In this document: in pieces, positions 9,139 through 18,771 of the stretch | Position numbering within the stretch: the first letter of the stretch is position 1 | How the letters are laid out: each line of letters opens with the position of its first letter | Source of the DNA: Mucilaginibacter mallensis | GTDB taxonomy: Bacteria; Bacteroidota; Bacteroidia; Sphingobacteriales; Sphingobacteriaceae | Direction of reading: 5' to 3' | DNA length: 64,000 bases | Assembly (NCBI RefSeq): GCF_900105165.1 | Contig: NZ_LT629740.1 | Span: forward strand, 1,798,001 to 1,862,000 | Notes under the pieces: model-generated | The model's input: only the letters and a program-made list of their open reading frames with translations | Database searches by the model: none | What the model was told of the DNA's origin: nothing | Program-made: the position numbers and the translations under genes

Positions 9139-9786
9139 ATGATATCAATCTATCCGATTTCAGCGCTCATACTGGCCTATCTGTGTGGATCGATCCCTAC
9201 TGCGGTATGGATTGGGCGTGCATTTTTTGATGTGGATGTACGTGAATATGGCAGCGGCAACGCCGGCGCGACAAACACCTTCAGGGTACTCGGGAAAAAA
9301 GCCGGTATCCCGGTAATGCTTATCGATATTTTAAAAGGCTGGACGGCAACCAACCTTGCCTTTTTTATAGGGGTATCAACCACAGGTGCCTATAATTCTG
9401 CGGCTTATATTAATTACGCGCTTGCATTAGGTATTGCCGCGGTAATGGGCCACTTATTCCCAATTTTTGCAGGTTTCAGGGGAGGTAAGGGTATAGCAAC
9501 TTTGTTTGGGATGATATTGGCTATTAATTTACCTGCCGCTTTAGTGTGTGTAGGCGTATTTATTACAGTACTTTTAATTACCCGTTATGTATCCCTGGGT
9601 TCGATTATAGCGGGTTTTACTTACCCGATTTGCGTAACGTTTGTTTTCCCGATGTATATACGGTCGGTAATTATATATGGCATGTGTATGTGCCTGCTGA
9701 TATTAGTTACCCACCAAAAAAATATTGAACGTTTGCTGAAAGGCACAGAATCCAAAGTGAATCTATTCAAGAGAAAAACAACCTGA
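9139..9786 (+). CDS. plsY: acyl-phosphate:glycerol-3-phosphate acyltransferase
   Basis: 215-residue inner-membrane protein with about five to seven hydrophobic helices. Three conserved motifs of PlsY are visible: YGSGNAGATN near residues 36-45, the central FRGGKGIAT loop and a late His-Gln-Lys-Asn segment. It acylates the 1-position of glycerol-3-phosphate with acyl-phosphate, the first step of phospholipid synthesis, and normally works with PlsX, which is not in the window. A GGTGAG just upstream could serve as a ribosome site, and a near-consensus -7 box (TAATATTG, 9124-9131) is close. Confidence 0.94.
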   Translation: MISIYPISALILAYLCGSIPTAVWIGRAFFDVDVREYGSGNAGATNTFRVLGKKAGIPVMLIDILKGWTATNLAFFIGVSTTGAYNSAAYINYALALGIAAVMGHLFPIFAGFRGGKGIATLFGMILAINLPAALVCVGVFITVLLITRYVSLGSIIAGFTYPICVTFVFPMYIRSVIIYGMCMCLLILVTHQKNIERLLKGTESKVNLFKRKTT

Positions 9787-9819
9787 TAAACATATGCGCT
9801 CAATAAGCGTTACCCCTGC

Positions 9820-10563
9820 ATGAGCACCTCCAGTTTTTTAAAGGCACAATGGAAAAACCTGTTGATGCTCAATTACGAAGTTGATCCGGAAATATTAAAA
9901 CCATATTTACCGGCTTATACCGTTCTCGACTTATGGCAAGGCAAAGTCCTGGTAAGTATGGTGGGTTTTTTATTTAAAGAAACCAGCGTATTAGGCATAA
10001 AATGGCCAGAGCATATAAACTTTGAAGAAGTAAACCTGCGTTTTTATGTAAAGCATTTTGATGGAAAGGAGTGGAAACGCGGAGCAGTTTTTATTAGTGA
10101 AATAGTACCTAAAAGCCTCATTGCTCTTATTGCCAATAATTTATATAATGAACATTACCGCGCCTTACCTATGCGCCATTCCATCACGCGTTGCTGCAAG
10201 AATCACACTGATTTTTTATACGAATGGAAATTAAAAGGCAAATGGAATAAACTTGGTGGTATAGTAAGCGATACGTTTACACCCATACAAACCGGTAGCC
10301 CCGAGGAATTTATTTTTGAGCATTACTGGGGTTATAATGCATTAGGTGATAAGTTAACCATGGAATACCAGGTTGAGCATATATCATGGCAGGTAGCCGA
10401 AGTTAAAGACAGTATTTTTGAGGGTGATATTGTTCGTCTATATGGAAAAGAATTTGAGCCTTATTTAAGTGTAAAACCATACTCTGTTTTTTTTGCTGAT
10501 GGCTCGGATATTAGTGTTCGGATGACTAATAAGCTGCGGGTTGCCCCAGCGCTTCCAGAATAG
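9820..10563 (+). CDS. DUF2071 (YqjF-like) protein
   Basis: 247 residues. The opening WKNLLMLNYEVDPEILKPYLP with the following WQGKVLVSMVGF segment is characteristic of DUF2071/YqjF, an acetoacetate-decarboxylase-like beta-barrel family of unknown role. It follows plsY after 33 nt. Its last 38 nt are antisense to the end of pabB. Confidence 0.78.
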   Translation: MSTSSFLKAQWKNLLMLNYEVDPEILKPYLPAYTVLDLWQGKVLVSMVGFLFKETSVLGIKWPEHINFEEVNLRFYVKHFDGKEWKRGAVFISEIVPKSLIALIANNLYNEHYRALPMRHSITRCCKNHTDFLYEWKLKGKWNKLGGIVSDTFTPIQTGSPEEFIFEHYWGYNALGDKLTMEYQVEHISWQVAEVKDSIFEGDIVRLYGKEFEPYLSVKPYSVFFADGSDISVRMTNKLRVAPALPE

Positions 10564-11800
10564 CCTTCGCTTTTAATAAACATTCTTTATATTCCTGTTC
10601 TGCATTGGCATGGTAGGTGATAGCGCTGCCTGTGTGAAATGATAGATAGTGTTTAGTTGAATTATATAGTAATGTGCGGATCACCACATTAAAATCAAAG
10701 TCATTATCCGGACTAAAATAGCCCATCGCGCCGGAGTATACGCCCCTTTTGCTGCGCTCGTATTGTTCCATCAGCCGCATAGCACTGATCTTTGGCGCGC
10801 CGGTCATGCTGCCCATCGGAAAGCTGTGCCTTATGGCGTCAATAACTGAAAGGCCATCCTGCAGTTCACACACAACTGTCGATATCATTTGATGCAGCTG
10901 GTTAAAGCTATAAATGCCGAACAGTTCCTCAGTTTTAACAGTGCCCGGTTTGGCTGATTTGGTGAGGTCATTGCGCACCAGGTCAACTATCATTACGTTT
11001 TCCTGTAACTCCTTGGTGTGAGTCCTTAATTGTTGTTTAATGGCCTCATCTTCCTGCTGAGTTTTACCTCTTTTTGCAGTGCCTTTTATAGGTTGGGAGA
11101 TAAGCTTATTACCCCGTTTTGCCAAAAAGCGCTCGGGCGATGCTGATAGAATATAATTACCCTTCCACTTAAAAAAGCCACCAAAAGGGTTTGGCGAAAT
11201 AGCGTTCAGCTTTAAAAATGTGGCTAAAGGATCAATCTCCGCATGCTCCGCAAAAAATTCCTGGCAAAAATTGGTCACATATATATCCCCACGACTGATA
11301 TGCTGTTTTATCTTCTCCGCTGCATTCAAATATTCATCTTTACTAAAACGGGATTGAAGATTTAAAGCAGGGTATTGTTGTGGAAAACTCAGCGATTGCT
11401 GCTCAATCTGCTCCAAAACATAAGCAGAATCATCGGCCAGTATCTCTATTTTATCACCTTTTATAATGATGAGATACTGCGGCACAAAGAAATATGAGCC
11501 GGGAAATTCAAGCTGATCGGTATTGGATGAAGTTAATTGCTCCAGTTCATTCTTCAGATCATAGCTGAAAAAGCCCGTCATCCAACCTTGATTTTCATCA
11601 CGAAACTGGGCTAATGCCTCAAAAGCATTGCCTGATTCTGCTATCAGTTCGTGCCTTGCACCAATGGCTATAAGCGTATCAAACTTGGAGTAAGGATCAT
11701 TGAAATTATTGGAATCCAGGTAGCAAACCGCATCAAAAACACAGGCCCATTGCAGGGCCTGTTGTTTGAATTTTTGAAGATCGTTTGTGTTTGTTATCAC
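10526..11800 (-). CDS. pabB: aminodeoxychorismate synthase component I
   Basis: 424 residues, chorismate-binding fold. The signature PIKGTAKRG contains the Lys that marks PabB (TrpE has Ala there), and DLVRNDL plus GSMTGAPKISAM form the chorismate/Mg site. With a PabA glutaminase, not seen here, it makes 4-amino-4-deoxychorismate for folate. The N-terminal region (about residues 1-150) is less conserved, as is usual. A class IV aminotransferase that could act as the lyase is at 22539. Its 3' end overlaps the DUF2071 gene convergently by 38 nt. Confidence 0.88.
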   Translation of the reverse strand: MITNTNDLQKFKQQALQWACVFDAVCYLDSNNFNDPYSKFDTLIAIGARHELIAESGNAFEALAQFRDENQGWMTGFFSYDLKNELEQLTSSNTDQLEFPGSYFFVPQYLIIIKGDKIEILADDSAYVLEQIEQQSLSFPQQYPALNLQSRFSKDEYLNAAEKIKQHISRGDIYVTNFCQEFFAEHAEIDPLATFLKLNAISPNPFGGFFKWKGNYILSASPERFLAKRGNKLISQPIKGTAKRGKTQQEDEAIKQQLRTHTKELQENVMIVDLVRNDLTKSAKPGTVKTEELFGIYSFNQLHQMISTVVCELQDGLSVIDAIRHSFPMGSMTGAPKISAMRLMEQYERSKRGVYSGAMGYFSPDNDFDFNVVIRTLLYNSTKHYLSFHTGSAITYHANAEQEYKECLLKAKAILEALGQPAAY

Positions 11801-11830
11801 TTTACAAATTAATCAACCTGTAAATAGCCC

Positions 11831-11948
11831 CTCGTCATTGCGAGGTACGAAGCAATCTCTACTTAGGCAGGTCGGTATTGGAGATTCTAAGCCTTTCTAT
11901 CCGCTTTGTACAGTATAGAGATTGCTTCGTATCTCGCAATGACGCGAG
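11831..11948. repeat. GTCAT-type palindromic element (TCATTGCGAG subfamily)
   Basis: Ends CTCGTCATTGCGAG and CTCGCAATGACGCGAG, with second-tier arms ACGAAGCAATCTCT and AGAGATTGCTTCGT. About 118 bp, between pabB and purA. The same subfamily occurs at 43778-43865. Confidence 0.8.
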
Positions 11949-11962
11949 CCTTAGTGAAATTA

Positions 11963-13276
<1,314 letters not shown>

Positions 13277-13279
<3 letters not shown>

Positions 13280-13744
13280 TATTTTTCTGTCACAAAAACC
13301 TGCTCTTAATTTTGCACAATCACCATATAAGTTTAAAGAGTGGTGTTTTATTTCAAATTTTAGCAGGTCGCCCATCATGCTTTGTATCTGTTGAATACGC
13401 GGATCGCAGAATTCAACCACCTTGCCGCAATTGATACAAATGATGTGATCATGCTGTTTATAGCCGTATGATTTCTCAAACTGGGCCATGTTTTTACCAA
13501 ACTGGTGCTTGGTAACCAGGTCGCACGATACCAGTAATTCCAGGGTATTATATACCGTAGCACGGCTTACACGATATTTTTTATTTTTCATGTGGATATA
13601 TAATGATTCCACATCAAAGTGATCGCTACGGGAGTAAATTTCTTCGAGTATAGCAAAACGTTCAGGGGTTTTCCTGAGGTTCTTATTTTCGAGGTAAGCC
13701 TCAAAAATATTTTTAACCAATGCAATGGTTTCTACTTGCTGCAT
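13277..13744 (-). CDS. Fur family transcriptional regulator
   Basis: 155 residues. An N-terminal winged helix ([15 protein letters not shown] ... [13 protein letters not shown]) is followed by a dimerisation/metal domain with [17 protein letters not shown]. The first CxxC pair is clear. The C-terminal pair is not the usual CxxC but Cys-(7 residues)-Cys near the end, so structural zinc binding may differ. Whether it senses Fe, Zn, Mn or peroxide cannot be decided. It sits 36 nt upstream of purA and 113 nt downstream of rsh on the same strand. I leave the symbol blank because Fur, Zur and PerR cannot be told apart here. Confidence 0.88.
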
Positions 13745-13857
13745 AATAAATTATTAACAGGGGTAAAGTTAATGATAATTTTAGTTATTGGTTTATTGAG
13801 TTGATTAGGTGAGTAGTTTTTAAACCATTCACTTAATCAACCATTCACCAATCAACA

Positions 13858-16080
13858 TCAAGATGCTTTTTCCACCGCCGAATCAAAGCGGGTAACGGAA
13901 GTAACACCTTTTACGGTTTTTAATTTCTTGGTCAGGTTATCAAGGTGATGGGTGTCATTTACATAAACCATAATAGTACCTTCAAAAATACCATTATCGC
14001 TGTCAACAGTAATTGATCGCATATTTACCTTAAAATCGTTGGATATTACGGTAGTTAATTGGTTTATTAAGCCAACATCATCAATGCCGGTAATACGCAA
14101 GCCAGTTAAAAATGCCAGTTCCTGCTGATTGGTCCAGCGAGCTTTTACTATACGGTAGCCATAATTGGCCATTAGTTTAGCGGCATTAGGGCAGTTGGTA
14201 CGGTGGATTTTTATGCCATCGCTCACGGTAACAAAGCCAAATACATCATCGCCAGGGATAGGGTTACAGCAATTGGCCAGCTTGTAGTCAATCTTCTGCA
14301 TATCCTCGCCAATCAGCAACATATCACTGTCCTTGGCTTTAATACTCCTGATCAGGCTTTGTACCTGCTCAACCTCTATTCTGTCAGGCGGTTTGTTTTC
14401 AACTATTTTTTCTGATGCCTGATACTCTTTCAGGTCCTTCATGTCAATAAGGCCTTTGGCCACGTTATAAAACATGTCGAGCGTTGATGGCAGCTTGAAA
14501 TAATAGCTCAGCTTATGTATATTTTCGGAGTTATAGGTGATCTTTAACGATTTAAGCTTACGCTCCAATATCTCCTTGCCGGTTTCGGCAATCTTGCGTT
14601 TTTCTTCTTTTAATGCTGATTTTATCTTGGCTTTAGCCTTGGCGGTAACCACAAAATTCAGCCAATCCTCCTTAGGGGTTTGCTTGCTTGATGTGATGAT
14701 CTCCACCTGGTCGCCGTTCTGTAACTTGTAGTTCAGCGGTTCCAGTTTATGGTTCACCTTGGCGCCGATACAGCTTGCGCCCACATCAGTATGTATCTCA
14801 AAAGCAAAATCGAGCGAGGTTGCATTTAGCGGCAATTGAATAAGCGCGCCTTTTGGCGTAAAAATGAAGATCTCATCAGAGAAAAGATTCATCTTAAAAT
14901 CATCCAAAAAGTCTAATGCATTTGAGTCAGGATTTTTAAGCAGGTCCCTTACTTTTTGCACCCACAGGTCCAGTCCGCTATCGGTTGATGATTCTTTATA
15001 TTTCCAATGTGCGGCAAAGCCTTTTTCGGCAATCTCATTCATGCGCGTGGTGCGTATCTGCACCTCAACCCATTGGCCGCGCGGCCCCATAACAGTTGTA
15101 TGCAGCGATTCGTAACCATTTGCCTTTGGCGATGATATCCAGTCGCGCAGCCTGTCGGGGTTTGGCCTGTACAGGTCGGTAATTATGGAGTATGCCTTCC
15201 AACAGTCGGCCTTTTCGTTTTCCGGTGTGCTGTCCAGTATTATCCGGATGGCAAATAAGTCGTATACCTCCTCAAAGGGTATCGACTTCTTTTTCATCTT
15301 GTTCCAGATAGAGTGGATAGATTTCGGCCTGCCGAATATATCAGCTGAAAGCCCTTGCCCGTCAACTACCTTTCTAACCGGTTCAATAAAATCACGGATA
15401 AATTTCTCCCGTTCAGCCTTTTTCTCATTCAGCTTATTTTTAATGAACTGATAGGTTTCCCTTTCCATATATTTCATGGAAAGATCCTCAAGCTCTGATT
15501 TTATGGCATATAAACCCAAGCGGTGGGCGAGGGGAGCATACAGGTAAACAGTTTCTGATGAAAGTTTTAGCTGCTTATCGCGCGGCATAAACTCCATGGT
15601 ACGCATGTTATGCAGGCGATCGGCCAGCTTAATTAGTATCACCCTCACATCATCAGCCAGGGTAAGCAGCATTTTACGGAAATTCTCGGCCTGTAATGAG
15701 CTGTTGGTATCAAAAACGCCCGATATTTTGGTTAAGCCATCAATGATCATGGCTACCTTTTTACCAAATTCCCTTTCAATATCCTCCAGCGTAACATCAG
15801 TATCCTCCACCACATCATGCAGCAGGGCACACACAATTGATGTAGTACCCAAACCAATTTCTTCGGCAGCAATTTGCGCTACTGCAATAGGGTGGTATAT
15901 ATATGGCTCGCCTGATTTGCGGCGCATGGCTGCATGGCTTTCCAATGCCATATCAAACGCCTTGCGTATCATGCGTTTATCACCTTTTTCAAGGGTAGAT
16001 TTACACGCGCGTAACAAAGCGCGGTATCTTTTTAATATCTCGTTTTTTTCAACTTCCAGATCAATCACTAACTCTTTCAT
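13858..16080 (-). CDS. bifunctional (p)ppGpp synthetase/hydrolase (RelA/SpoT homologue)
   Basis: 740 residues, full-length Rsh. The N-terminal HD hydrolase domain has LLHDVVEDT and LADRLHNMRTM; the synthetase domain has LFAIRIIL and the ATP/GDP segment NGYESLHTTV...EVQIRT; a TGS domain (IFTPKGALIQLP), a zinc-finger-like NCCNPIPGD block and a C-terminal ACT domain follow. Both active sites look intact, so it probably makes and degrades the alarmone. SD-like GGAGAG precedes the ATG, and a TAATTTTG box lies at 16122-16129, divergent from the promoter of the DUF4294 gene. Confidence 0.95.
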   Translation of the reverse strand: MKELVIDLEVEKNEILKRYRALLRACKSTLEKGDKRMIRKAFDMALESHAAMRRKSGEPYIYHPIAVAQIAAEEIGLGTTSIVCALLHDVVEDTDVTLEDIEREFGKKVAMIIDGLTKISGVFDTNSSLQAENFRKMLLTLADDVRVILIKLADRLHNMRTMEFMPRDKQLKLSSETVYLYAPLAHRLGLYAIKSELEDLSMKYMERETYQFIKNKLNEKKAEREKFIRDFIEPVRKVVDGQGLSADIFGRPKSIHSIWNKMKKKSIPFEEVYDLFAIRIILDSTPENEKADCWKAYSIITDLYRPNPDRLRDWISSPKANGYESLHTTVMGPRGQWVEVQIRTTRMNEIAEKGFAAHWKYKESSTDSGLDLWVQKVRDLLKNPDSNALDFLDDFKMNLFSDEIFIFTPKGALIQLPLNATSLDFAFEIHTDVGASCIGAKVNHKLEPLNYKLQNGDQVEIITSSKQTPKEDWLNFVVTAKAKAKIKSALKEEKRKIAETGKEILERKLKSLKITYNSENIHKLSYYFKLPSTLDMFYNVAKGLIDMKDLKEYQASEKIVENKPPDRIEVEQVQSLIRSIKAKDSDMLLIGEDMQKIDYKLANCCNPIPGDDVFGFVTVSDGIKIHRTNCPNAAKLMANYGYRIVKARWTNQQELAFLTGLRITGIDDVGLINQLTTVISNDFKVNMRSITVDSDNGIFEGTIMVYVNDTHHLDNLTKKLKTVKGVTSVTRFDSAVEKAS

Positions 16081-16121
16081 CTATCTCTCCGTAACAAAAA
16101 GCAATGTAATATACTTGTAAC

Positions 16122-16129
16122 CAAAATTA
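16122..16129 (-). promoter_or_regulatory. -7 box of rsh
   Basis: TAATTTTG on the minus strand; a leader of roughly 35 nt with GGAGAG near the ATG follows. Confidence 0.45.
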
Positions 16130-16168
16130 TAAATAACAGGTAATTGTAAAATACAAAATAAAATGCAT

Positions 16169-16176
16169 TATTTTTG
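16169..16176 (+). promoter_or_regulatory. -7 box of the DUF4294 operon
   Basis: TATTTTTG, 14 nt before the ATG at 16191, with a TTG about 22 nt further upstream. It is back to back with the rsh promoter. Confidence 0.45.
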
Positions 16177-16190
16177 TATTAGGTAAAATT

Positions 16191-16805
16191 ATGAAATTTA
16201 TTGGTATCCTTATTCTGTTTTGCTGTGCGGTTGGAGTTGTTAAGGCCCAAACGCCAAAACCTGCACCAACTAAATTAGGCAAAAATGATACCATAAGAAC
16301 ATACATGACTGTTCTTGATGGTGAATATGTGCCCTGGATAGTTACCGAGCAGGTTAATATTCGTGATGTGCGTGTGTTTAAAAGCCAGGCTGACAGGGAT
16401 GCTTATAACCGATTGGTATATAATGTACATAAAGTAATACCATACGCACACTTCGCGGGCCAGAGATACAGGCAGTTACAACGTGACCTGGCGCTTACGG
16501 CCGATAAACACAAACAAAAGCAGCTCATAACTACTTGTAATGATCAGATAAAAGATTTATTTAAGAAAGAGATAGAGAACCTGACAATAAGTCAGGGTGA
16601 GGTTTTAATTAAGCTGATTGACAGGGAAACCGGCAATACCAGCTATGAGTTAGTTACACAATTAAAAGGCGGATTGGATGCTTTTATGCTGCAATCAGTA
16701 GCCAAAATATTTGGTCATAACCTGAAAGAAACGTACGACCCGGACGAAGAACGGGACATCGAAACAATTCTTCAGCAAGCGGGTTATGATTCTGTTAAAA
16801 ATTAA
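16191..16805 (+). CDS. DUF4294 exported protein
   Basis: 204 residues with a signal peptide (about residues 1-19, ending VVKAQ). The core (Y-M-T-V-L-D-G-E-Y-V-P-W, then long basic helices with YAHFAGQRYRQLQRDL and KEIENLTISQGEVLIKLIDRETG) is the DUF4294 pattern, a Bacteroidota envelope family of unknown function. It is the first gene of a tight three-gene group, with 2 nt to the peroxidase gene. Confidence 0.8.
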   Translation: MKFIGILILFCCAVGVVKAQTPKPAPTKLGKNDTIRTYMTVLDGEYVPWIVTEQVNIRDVRVFKSQADRDAYNRLVYNVHKVIPYAHFAGQRYRQLQRDLALTADKHKQKQLITTCNDQIKDLFKKEIENLTISQGEVLIKLIDRETGNTSYELVTQLKGGLDAFMLQSVAKIFGHNLKETYDPDEERDIETILQQAGYDSVKN

Positions 16806-16807
16806 TA

Positions 16808-17308
16808 ATGGATAGCAAAAGCATCTATCAGTTTGATGTTCAAAAATTAGACGGTGAAGAGATAAGCCTGGAGGGATATAAGGATAAAGTGCTATTAATA
16901 GTTAACACCGCTTCCCAATGCGGTTTTACGCCCCAGCTAAAAGACCTCGCAGCATTAAAAAACGCATTTACAGGCCGTGACTTTGAGATACTTGCATTCC
17001 CATCAAATGACTTTGGCGGGCAGGAACCTTTGGACGGTGAGGCAATAGGCGCTTTTTGTGAGAGCTATGGTTCAAACTTCCCTGTTTTTGATAAGATAAG
17101 GGTTAGAGGCCCGTATGCGCACCCTTTATACAAGTTTTTTGCCGATAAAAAGCAAAATGGCAAGCTCAACTCTGTACCCCGTTGGAACTTCCACAAGTTT
17201 TTGATTGATAAAACAGGCTTAATAACTGATTTTTATTTTCCGTTCACTAAACCTACATCATCAAAGATCAGGAAAAAGATAGAGCGTTTGCTTACCGCAA
17301 AAACGTAA
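16808..17308 (+). CDS. glutathione peroxidase family thiol peroxidase
   Basis: 166 residues, thioredoxin fold. The catalytic tetrad region is visible: NTASQCGFTPQ with Cys 38 in place of selenocysteine, FPSNDFGGQEP (Gln) and PRWNFHKFL (Trp, Asn). Cys-type enzymes of this family usually use thioredoxin or another low-molecular thiol rather than glutathione. The neighbouring bshB1 suggests that bacillithiol metabolism and peroxide defence are co-expressed (inference). Confidence 0.9.
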   Translation: MDSKSIYQFDVQKLDGEEISLEGYKDKVLLIVNTASQCGFTPQLKDLAALKNAFTGRDFEILAFPSNDFGGQEPLDGEAIGAFCESYGSNFPVFDKIRVRGPYAHPLYKFFADKKQNGKLNSVPRWNFHKFLIDKTGLITDFYFPFTKPTSSKIRKKIERLLTAKT

Positions 17309-17324
17309 TTACTGAATTTATTTT

Positions 17325-18047
17325 ATGACTAAATTAGATATACTGGTTTTACCCGTACACCCGGATGATGCCGAACTTGGCTGCGGCGGTACTATTTTAA
17401 AACATATAGCCTTAGGTAAAAAAGTTGGTATTGTTGACCTTACCAGGGGAGAACTGGGCACCAGGGGATCAGCTGAGATACGGGCGCAGGAAGCCGCGGC
17501 AGCAGCCGAGATTTTAGGGCTTACACTGCGGGATAATCTTGAATTACCGGATGGCTTTTTTGAAAATACCAAGGAATATCAGTTAAAGGTAATTGAAGTG
17601 ATCCGCAAATATCAGCCGGATATTATAATAACCAATGCGCATTATGACCGCCACCCAGATCATGGGCGTGCAAGCGACCTGGTTGAAACCTCGACTTTTT
17701 TATCGGGCCTCAGGAAAATAGAAACTTATTTTGAGGGTGAACTGCAGCAAGCATGGCGACCTCATTTATTACTGCATTTTATTCAGGATCAATACATTCA
17801 GCCTAATGTAGTAATAGATGTTACCGATTATTGGGATAAAAAGATTGATAGTGTAATGGCTTATGGATCGCAGTTTTATAATCCCGAATGGAAAGGAGAG
17901 CCTCAAACCTATATTTCATCGCCTGAGTTTATTAAGATAATAGATGGCAGGGGACTGGAGTTTGGCAAAAGCATCCAGGTGAAATATGCTGAAGGCTTTA
18001 CATCAAAGAAGATTTTTGGAGTAGATAGTTTGTTTGATCTGCGTTAA
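17325..18047 (+). CDS. bshB1: bacillithiol biosynthesis deacetylase BshB1
   Basis: 240 residues, LmbE-like zinc deacetylase. Zinc-binding motifs are HPDDAELGCGG (His 12, Asp 15) and HYDRHPDHGRAS. The enzyme removes the acetyl group from GlcNAc-malate in bacillithiol synthesis. The DLTRGELGTRG segment and the long C-terminal part match BshB1 rather than the mycothiol enzymes. It is the third gene of the operon, 16 nt after the peroxidase gene. Bacillithiol is known from Bacteroidota as well as Firmicutes. Confidence 0.9.
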   Translation: MTKLDILVLPVHPDDAELGCGGTILKHIALGKKVGIVDLTRGELGTRGSAEIRAQEAAAAAEILGLTLRDNLELPDGFFENTKEYQLKVIEVIRKYQPDIIITNAHYDRHPDHGRASDLVETSTFLSGLRKIETYFEGELQQAWRPHLLLHFIQDQYIQPNVVIDVTDYWDKKIDSVMAYGSQFYNPEWKGEPQTYISSPEFIKIIDGRGLEFGKSIQVKYAEGFTSKKIFGVDSLFDLR

Positions 18048-18048
18048 T

Positions 18049-18140
18049 TGTTAGTCCAAAGTCGAACGAAGGTCTTTAGAGTCATGAGTCGGATATGAAA
18101 ATTTGACTTAGGACTAAAGACTTTAGACTAATGACTAAAG
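18049..18140. repeat. AGTC-rich inverted repeat
   Basis: TTAGTCCAAAGTCGAACG at the left and CTTAGGACTAAAGACTTTAG at the right are imperfect inverted copies. It separates the convergent bshB1 gene and the 145-residue hypothetical gene. Confidence 0.55.
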
Positions 18141-18572
18141 AGAAACATACTCATACCTGTTATTATCGTGGCTTCTTTCTCTTCTCAGCTTATGCTCATT
18201 CGCAAGCTTCAGTAATATGCCCGATAACTCCGAAGTTTTAAATTCCGAATCGAAATTATCCTTGCAATAATTAGCAATAGAGGCTATTGAGCGTGGGGTA
18301 TAAAAGAAATCGGTGCTTAGCAGTTGGTTTAAAACTTTTGTAGCGCCCGGTTTTTTACGGCCATTTACGGAGTCGTTATCATGATCGTCTGATCGTTGCT
18401 TACCCTTTTTAGTAAATAGCTCAACCCCTTCCGTTTCGCTTCTCTCGGTATCAATTATCACATCTAATAGTTTTTCAACTATTTTTAACTGAACGGCTTC
18501 TGATTTAAATGAATTTACAACTTCTGCTATTTCTGCAAGTTGTTTCTTTAGTTTGTCGATGTGTTTGCTCAT
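18135..18572 (-). CDS. hypothetical protein, coiled coil plus helical C-terminal domain
   Basis: 145 residues, not recognised. Residues about 1-40 are a heptad-like helix (HIDKLKKQLAEIAEVVNSF), the middle is a polar, charged linker (Asp/Asn/Lys/Gly-rich, about 50-80), and the last 60 residues contain three helices with a Y-T-P-R-S-I-A-S-I-A-N-Y-C pattern reminiscent of a winged helix. A DNA- or protein-binding role would be a guess. Codon use looks like that of its neighbours. The stop is embedded in an AGTC repeat. Confidence 0.6.
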   Translation of the reverse strand: MSKHIDKLKKQLAEIAEVVNSFKSEAVQLKIVEKLLDVIIDTERSETEGVELFTKKGKQRSDDHDNDSVNGRKKPGATKVLNQLLSTDFFYTPRSIASIANYCKDNFDSEFKTSELSGILLKLANEHKLRRERSHDNNRYEYVSL

Positions 18573-18719
18573 AATAATTGCTGATATGTTATTATGCTAT
18601 TTTCTGTACAAAAATGCGTAATAGTTAAGGTATTTAACGCCCGAAATAAAAAGTATTATTTTCGGTATTTAATACACAACTAACGTTATCAAACGATTAT
18701 AGTATTTTTAAAAATAAAA

Positions 18720-18750
18720 AAGTCCCTGTTTGGGTCAAAAACAGGGACTT
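18720..18750 (-). terminator. intrinsic terminator of the lysine transaminase gene
   Basis: Perfect 12-bp stem (18720-18731 with 18739-18750, AAGTCCCTGTTT and complement), 7-nt loop, followed on the minus strand by TTTTTATTTTT. It lies 22 nt after the gene's stop. Confidence 0.88.
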
Positions 18751-18771
18751 GTAGCAATATTATTACAAAAG

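Noticed and set aside
15596..16120. 174-codon frame antisense to the 5' part of rsh
   Set aside because: Low-complexity Ser/Ile/Leu composition, typical mirror of a conserved gene on the other strand.
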